This document shows, piece by piece, positions 6,387-9,654 of a DNA stretch of 9,654 nucleotides (positions are counted from its first letter, which is position 1; each line of letters opens with the position of its first letter). A program made the position numbers and the translations under genes. Source of the DNA: Bacteroidota bacterium. Its GTDB lineage: Bacteria; Bacteroidota; Bacteroidia; Flavobacteriales; Flavobacteriaceae. Location: assembly GCA_006227965.1 (NCBI GenBank), contig SBFL01000321.1, positions 1 through 9,654 of the forward strand, read 5' to 3'. The notes beneath the pieces are model-generated. The model had not been told where the DNA came from, ran no database searches, and saw nothing but the letters and a program-made list of their open reading frames with translations.

Positions 6387-6835
6387 GAGCAGTAATACAG
6401 CGTGTACGTGAAGCCAGTGTTACCGTTGAAGGGGAGGTTGTCTCAAGGATCGGACCGGGCCTGTTGGTTTTACTGGGCATCGAGATCGCCGATTCCGGGG
6501 AGGATATCGACTGGCTCGTGCCAAAAATCGGCAATCTCAGAATCTTCAACGACGACAAAGGGGTGATGAACCGCTCCCTGCTGGATACAGGCGGAGGATT
6601 GATTGTGGTGAGTCAGTTTACCCTGATGGCGTCCACGAAAAAAGGAAACCGGCCTTCCTATATTCGGGCTGCCAGGCCTGAAACGGCCGTTCCTTTATAC
6701 GAAGCCTTTGTGGACAATATGGAGGATTTCCTGAAAAAAGAGGTGGGGACAGGGGTTTTTGGGGCAGATATGAAGGTTGCCCTGCTAAATGATGGCCCGG
6801 TCACCATTTGGATAGACACCAAAAACAGGGAATAA
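6383..6835 (+). CDS. dtd: D-aminoacyl-tRNA deacylase
   Basis: Hydrolyses D-amino acids (and glycine mischarged on tRNA-Ala) from tRNA as a chiral proofreading enzyme. The 150-aa length is typical. It starts [15 protein letters not shown], the family N-terminus, and carries SQFTLMA (77-83), GNRPSY (88-93) and [11 protein letters not shown] (136-146), which includes the cross-subunit Gly-cisPro pair G138-P139 that excludes L-amino acids. The ATG at 6383 overlaps the rsgA stop (ATGA) and begins at the conserved N-terminus; a longer open frame upstream lies inside rsgA. The stop sits inside a short inverted repeat (6826-6831 with 6838-6843) that lacks a T run on this strand. Confidence 0.96.
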   Translation: MRAVIQRVREASVTVEGEVVSRIGPGLLVLLGIEIADSGEDIDWLVPKIGNLRIFNDDKGVMNRSLLDTGGGLIVVSQFTLMASTKKGNRPSYIRAARPETAVPLYEAFVDNMEDFLKKEVGTGVFGADMKVALLNDGPVTIWIDTKNRE

Positions 6836-6848
6836 AATCCCTGAAAGG

Positions 6849-6879
6849 TTGTCATGGAATTCTCGAACCCTTAGATTTG
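6849..6879 (+). promoter_or_regulatory. Bacteroidetes-type promoter for the pyrophosphohydrolase-aroA pair
   Basis: TTG (6849-6851) and an exact TAnnTTTG match, TAGATTTG (6872-6879), are separated by 20 bases, the spacing known for the Bacteroidetes primary sigma factor. A start site near 6886 would leave about ten bases before the ATG at 6896. It lies in the only sizeable gap (60 bases) between dtd and aroA. Confidence 0.7.
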
Positions 6880-6895
6880 ACTAAAATCCGTTCCG

Positions 6896-7222
6896 ATGAA
6901 CATACAAAATGCCCAGCAGGCGGTAGATGACTGGATCAGGGCCCACGGGGTCCGCTATTTTGACGAACTGACCAATATGGCCCAGCTCACCGAGGAGGTG
7001 GGGGAGGTGGCCCGGATCATTGCCCGGCGCTACGGCGAGCAAAGCGAGAAGGAATCCGACCGGGAGAAGGACCTGGGAGAGGAACTGGCCGATGTGGTCT
7101 TTGTGGTGTTATGCCTGGCCAACCAGACGGGTATTGACCTGCAGAAAGCCTTTGACAGAAAAATGGATCTGAAAACCCAAAGGGACCGTGACCGGCACCG
7201 GAATAACCGCAAACTGAAATAG
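6896..7222 (+). CDS. Small MazG-type nucleotide pyrophosphohydrolase
   Basis: All-alpha NTP pyrophosphohydrolases of this type cleave (d)NTPs to NMP and pyrophosphate and are thought to clean up aberrant nucleotides. The product is a single-domain 108-aa protein of the size of Bacillus YpjD-type enzymes, not the two-domain MazG. The magnesium-binding motif is intact: E33, E34 and E37 in LTEEVGEVAR, then E63 and D66 in LGEELADVVF. A hydrophobic helix (VVFVVLCLANQTGIDL) and a very basic C-terminus (about 88-108) follow. The substrate cannot be read from sequence. It has its own promoter and is followed 35 bases later by aroA, probably in one transcript. The link to aroA is likely positional, not functional. 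Confidence 0.88.
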   Translation: MNIQNAQQAVDDWIRAHGVRYFDELTNMAQLTEEVGEVARIIARRYGEQSEKESDREKDLGEELADVVFVVLCLANQTGIDLQKAFDRKMDLKTQRDRDRHRNNRKLK

Positions 7223-7257
7223 TGTTGCCTTAATCAGCAATCTCTAAACCGGGTATC

Positions 7258-8487
7258 GTGAAATTACACCTCACCGGGCCGGAAAGCCCAAAGCTCAAGG
7301 GAACCATCCGCATCACGGGATCCAAGAGTGAATCCAACCGCCTCCTGTTGTTACAGGCCCATTATGGAAATATCCGGATTGAAAACCTGTCCAATTCGGA
7401 TGATACCCGGGTAATGCAGCAGGCCCTCGCTTCGGTTGAATCCCACCTGGATATCCACCATGCCGGAACGGCGATGCGATTTCTTACGGCATTTTTTTCG
7501 GGAAAGGCGGGAAGGCAGGTGATCCTGACCGGATCCGAGCGCATGAAGCAGCGCCCCATTGAAATCCTGGTGGATGCACTCCGGCAATTGGGGGCAAAAA
7601 TCGATTACCTCGAAACCCCGGGCTGCCCGCCGCTTAAAATTCAGGGGACCCGCCTGGAAGGATCAAAAGTAACCCTGCCGGCAGATGTCAGCAGCCAGTA
7701 TATCTCTGCCCTGTTACTTATGGCACCCACCCTGCCAGAGGGACTGGAGCTGACCCTGGTGGGGCAGATTACGTCCCTTCCCTACATCAAAATGACCCTG
7801 GCCCTTTTGAAGCGGCTTGGGATCCAATCCGGGATGGAGGGCAACCGTATCCGGGTACATGCCAAACGGGAAATACCTGAACAGACGGTCGTAGTGGAAT
7901 CCGATTGGAGCTCTGCCTCCTATTACTACAGTATTGCGGCCCTTGCAGCTCCGGGAACCCGGATTGTAATACAATCCTACTGGCAGGATTCCCTTCAGGG
8001 AGATAGCGTTTTACAGGAAATTTACCGGGAATTGGGAGTCCGTTCTGATTTTGAGGATGACAAGCTCGTCCTGACGCGGGAGGAAATCCGTCCGGTTTCG
8101 CACCTGACCCTCGATCTGATGGGAGCCCCGGACCTGGCACAAACCCTTGCCGCATGCTGCTACGGCCTGGGGATCTCCTGCGAACTCACCGGCCTGCATA
8201 CCCTGAGGATCAAGGAAACGGATCGCCTTGGTGCCCTGGAGTCGGAGCTGACCAAACTGGGCGCAGAGGTAGTGGTGTCTGAGGATTCGCTTCGGCTCCA
8301 TAAAAGCGGACTTTTGAAGGCGGGAAAATCCATCGCCACATACAACGATCACCGGATGGCCATGGCCTTTGCGCCCCTGGCCCTAAGGACAGATTTATTT
8401 ATTGAGGATGCCGGAGTGGTGTCCAAATCTTATCCCGGATTCTGGAAAGATCTGGCTTCTTTGGGATTCCTGTTTGAGGAGGCCTGA
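7258..8487 (+). CDS. aroA: 3-phosphoshikimate 1-carboxyvinyltransferase (EPSP synthase)
   Basis: Joins PEP and shikimate 3-phosphate to EPSP, the sixth shikimate step. The protein is 409 aa, slightly shorter than E. coli AroA (427). Motifs in order are GSKSESNR (21-28), HHAGTAMRFL (67-76), GSERMKQRP (92-100), SSQYISALL (145-153), DWSSASYYYS (216-225), APDLAQTLA (290-298, D292 matching E. coli D313), RIKETDRL (317-324, K319 and E320 matching K340 and E341), NDHRMAMA (363-370) and KSYPGFW (390-396). E. coli G93, N94 and P101 in the PEP loop are replaced here by His67, His68 and Phe75. The start is GTG; a TAA at 7231 in the same frame rules out any earlier ATG. There is no good terminator after the stop: only a weak 5-bp hairpin (8486-8499) precedes TTTCGCTTTTT. 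Confidence 0.96.
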   Translation: MKLHLTGPESPKLKGTIRITGSKSESNRLLLLQAHYGNIRIENLSNSDDTRVMQQALASVESHLDIHHAGTAMRFLTAFFSGKAGRQVILTGSERMKQRPIEILVDALRQLGAKIDYLETPGCPPLKIQGTRLEGSKVTLPADVSSQYISALLLMAPTLPEGLELTLVGQITSLPYIKMTLALLKRLGIQSGMEGNRIRVHAKREIPEQTVVVESDWSSASYYYSIAALAAPGTRIVIQSYWQDSLQGDSVLQEIYRELGVRSDFEDDKLVLTREEIRPVSHLTLDLMGAPDLAQTLAACCYGLGISCELTGLHTLRIKETDRLGALESELTKLGAEVVVSEDSLRLHKSGLLKAGKSIATYNDHRMAMAFAPLALRTDLFIEDAGVVSKSYPGFWKDLASLGFLFEEA

Positions 8488-8515
8488 AATCCGTATTTCT
8501 TTCGCTTTTTAATTA

Positions 8516-8857
8516 TCACGGCTCCGACCACACGGCGAGCTGGTTTCCGCCGGGATCTCTGAAATGGAACCGGCGCCCCCCGGGGAAGGAGAAGATGTCC
8601 TTTGTTATCTTCCCGCCAGCCTCCCGGATGGTTTGCAGCACAGATTCCAGGTCACTGTGATAGAGGACCACCAGTACTCCGTCACAAGGAGCTTCGTCGG
8701 ATTTTTGAAACCCCCCGTAGACCCCGCTCTTTTCAAAGGAACAGTATTCGGGGCCGTAATCGGTAAATTCCCATTGAAAACACCTGTGGTAAAAGGCCTT
8801 AACGGCCTCGAGGTCCGCTGCTTTGAATTCGATGTAATCGATGTGGTTGTTTTCCAT
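8516..8857 (-). CDS. VOC-fold (glyoxalase/bleomycin resistance-like) protein
   Basis: A 113-aa protein with two beta-alpha-beta-beta-beta modules (about 5-50 and 60-112), the vicinal oxygen chelate fold. Family marks are IDYIEF followed by an AVKAFYHRCFQWEFTDYG helix-strand unit, and the C-terminal strand HFRDPGGNQLAVWSE (98-112). VOC members include glyoxalases, dioxygenases, epimerases and resistance proteins, and neither the substrate nor the metal set can be assigned here (H5, E10 and E112 are candidates). The ATG at 8857 is preferred over a GTG four codons earlier. It converges on aroA with 28 bases between stops and lies 30 bases after the META lipoprotein stop, so the two minus-strand genes may share a transcript. 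Confidence 0.85.
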   Translation of the reverse strand: MENNHIDYIEFKAADLEAVKAFYHRCFQWEFTDYGPEYCSFEKSGVYGGFQKSDEAPCDGVLVVLYHSDLESVLQTIREAGGKITKDIFSFPGGRRFHFRDPGGNQLAVWSEP

Positions 8858-8870
8858 AAGACTGAACACT

Positions 8871-8895
8871 AGGCCCCTTGCGGGGCTTTAATTTT
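8871..8895 (+). terminator. Plus-strand hairpin with T tract between VOC and META genes
   Basis: The stem is GCCCC (8873-8877) with GGGGC (8882-8886), extended on the plus strand by a G-U and an A-U pair, with loop TTGC, and is followed by TTTAATTTT (8887-8895). The T tract is only on the plus strand, so it would stop transcription coming rightward from aroA. Read on the minus strand, it is a GCAA tetraloop hairpin without a T tract between the META stop and the VOC start. Confidence 0.55.
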
Positions 8896-9319
8896 CGGAT
8901 ACTTTCTTAAAACGCATCATCGGGACATCACCAGTTAAAAATTCCAGTTTCCCGTCGTCTGTTAATTGCCAGGAGTCCACCGAGGCGATAATGCTTCGAA
9001 AATGATTTTCCCCTTCCCCGCAATACATCAGGGTGGAAGGACCCGGTTCCCCAAAGCGAATTTGCTGCCTTTTCATCTCATAGGGCGCCCGGTATCCGTT
9101 GCAGCCGCTATTGCCGATGACATATCCAATTCCTTCCTCAAAGGAGATTTCCGGTTTTTTATCCGGGAACAGGGCTTCGAAGGCGATACGGGGACCAGAC
9201 ATGTATTCCAGTTCCCAGGTCTGTCCGTAGAGGGAGTCTGGCCCGGGCGCTTTAATTCCGCCGCAGGCGGAGAAAAACATCAAAAGCAGTGCTGATAAGC
9301 GGTTTGCCAACGGGTTCAT
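8888..9319 (-). CDS. META-domain lipoprotein (HslJ-like)
   Basis: A 143-aa protein with a lipoprotein signal peptide: a hydrophobic stretch LSALLLMFFSAC ends at the lipobox Cys19, so it is probably membrane-anchored after export. The mature part is a single META domain (about 30-140): LYGQTWELEYM (30-40), the signature GNSGCNGY (69-76) with C73, the TLMYC strand (96-100) with C100, and the closing DGKLEFL segment (122-128). C73 and C100 occupy the conserved cysteine sites of the family. META proteins such as E. coli HslJ are stress-linked, but the molecular function is not settled. The ATG at 9319 is chosen because it starts the signal peptide; an open frame extending to 9436 adds 39 residues that would bury it. 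The stop codon lies in the tail of the adjacent hairpin. Confidence 0.87.
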   Translation of the reverse strand: MNPLANRLSALLLMFFSACGGIKAPGPDSLYGQTWELEYMSGPRIAFEALFPDKKPEISFEEGIGYVIGNSGCNGYRAPYEMKRQQIRFGEPGPSTLMYCGEGENHFRSIIASVDSWQLTDDGKLEFLTGDVPMMRFKKVSEN

Positions 9320-9440
9320 GGGGTCTGGTTTTACGGTGGTTTCTTCCCCTACAAGATACGAATCAAAAGCATTTGTTCGCCCCCTGATGAAGTATTGAAC
9401 GGGGCCGAGAAAGGTCTGGGGGAGTTTTCCGGCCATTTAC

Positions 9441-9472
9441 TTGACATCGCGTGGGACCCGGTCGTATATTTG
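9441..9472 (+). promoter_or_regulatory. Bacteroidetes-type promoter for queA
   Basis: TTG (9441-9443, within TTTACTTGACA) and an exact TAnnTTTG match, TATATTTG (9465-9472), are 21 bases apart. The transcription start is expected near 9479, about 25 bases before the queA ATG. The same bases also read as TTGACA and TATATT 18 apart, so it resembles a sigma-70 promoter as well. The remainder of the 184-base spacer (9320-9503) shows no strong leftward promoter for the META gene; TGCTTTTG on the minus strand is one mismatch from the -7 consensus, without a good partner. Confidence 0.8.
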
Positions 9473-9503
9473 CAGCCGCAAAACTGAAAACTCCCAGCAC
9501 ATT

Positions 9504-9654
9504 ATGAAGCTTTCACATTTCAATTTCGAATTACCTAAAAACCTCCTTGCAGAATACCCGGCTGAACACCGGGATGAATCCAAACTGATGGTGGTTCACA
9601 GGGAAACCGGAAAGATTGAACACAAACTTTTCAAGGACCTGATAGATTATTTCG
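9504..9654 (+). CDS. queA: tRNA preQ1(34) S-adenosylmethionine ribosyltransferase-isomerase, 5' part
   Basis: Transfers and isomerises the ribosyl group of SAM onto preQ1 in tRNA to make epoxyqueuosine, a late queuosine step. Only the first 50 codons are present because the window ends here; the family is about 340-350 aa. The visible part matches the conserved N-terminus: [25 protein letters not shown] (6-30), then HRETGKIEH (32-40) and FKDLIDYF (43-50). The ATG at 9504 fits both the family N-terminus and the promoter directly upstream. Confidence 0.93.
   Translation, partial: MKLSHFNFELPKNLLAEYPAEHRDESKLMVVHRETGKIEHKLFKDLIDYF

Noticed and set aside
6826..6843. Inverted repeat CAGGGA/TCCCTG around the dtd stop as a terminator
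   Set aside because: On the plus strand it is followed by GAAAGG with no T run; a T run exists only in the minus direction, where there is no gene to terminate.
9320..9436. 39-residue N-terminal extension of the META lipoprotein
   Set aside because: It would place the lipoprotein signal peptide internally; the ATG at 9319 gives a proper signal peptide and lipobox.
1..9654. Search for a novel defence, mobile or biosynthetic system
   Set aside because: All long genes but one belong to recognised families, mostly housekeeping; no transposase, integrase, direct-repeat array, toxin-antitoxin pair, tRNA or rRNA was seen on either strand.

Overview
The window looks like chromosomal core-genome DNA from a marine-type member of the Bacteroidota, most likely a Flavobacteriaceae species with fairly high GC (above 50% by eye; a Robiginitalea- or Muricauda-like genome would fit, but this is inference). 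The evidence is the family signature of the enzymes (a DAHP synthase with a C-terminal chorismate mutase, a Bacteroidetes-type prephenate pathway aminotransferase, a head-GIN/DUF2807 secreted protein, a META lipoprotein) and two exact Bacteroidetes-type promoters (TTG, about 20 bases, TAnnTTTG) with little Shine-Dalgarno signal.

Region 1 (1-4058, + strand) is an aromatic amino acid operon: pheA (prephenate dehydratase), a PLP aminotransferase, tyrA (prephenate dehydrogenase) and a fused DAHP synthase/chorismate mutase. The first three genes overlap by ATGA and the fourth follows after 13 bases. Together they cover the entry into the shikimate pathway, chorismate to prephenate, both prephenate branches, and probably the final transamination to Phe and Tyr. 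A strong intrinsic terminator lies 20 bases before the pheA start, with a competing pairing at the very left edge. This is the best sign of an attenuator controlling the operon.

Region 2 (4059-5435) holds two accessory exported proteins that converge on one strong hairpin: a DUF2807 beta-helix protein (+) and an uncharacterised small secreted protein (-).

Region 3 (5436-8487, + strand) holds rsgA and dtd (ATGA overlap; ribosome assembly GTPase and D-aminoacyl-tRNA deacylase), then a clear promoter, a small MazG-type pyrophosphohydrolase and aroA (EPSP synthase), which supplies another shikimate step.

Region 4 (8488-9319, - strand) holds a VOC-fold protein and a META-domain lipoprotein. Region 5 (9320-9654) has a textbook promoter followed by the first 50 codons of queA, cut by the window end.

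I see no transposase, phage, CRISPR, toxin-antitoxin or defence genes, no tRNA or rRNA, and no sign of recent transfer. The window is mostly conserved housekeeping. The points worth a second look are regulatory (the pheA leader, a palindrome on the GIN gene start, the missing aroA terminator) and residue-level (the aminotransferase, PheA ACT domain and AroA active-site loop).
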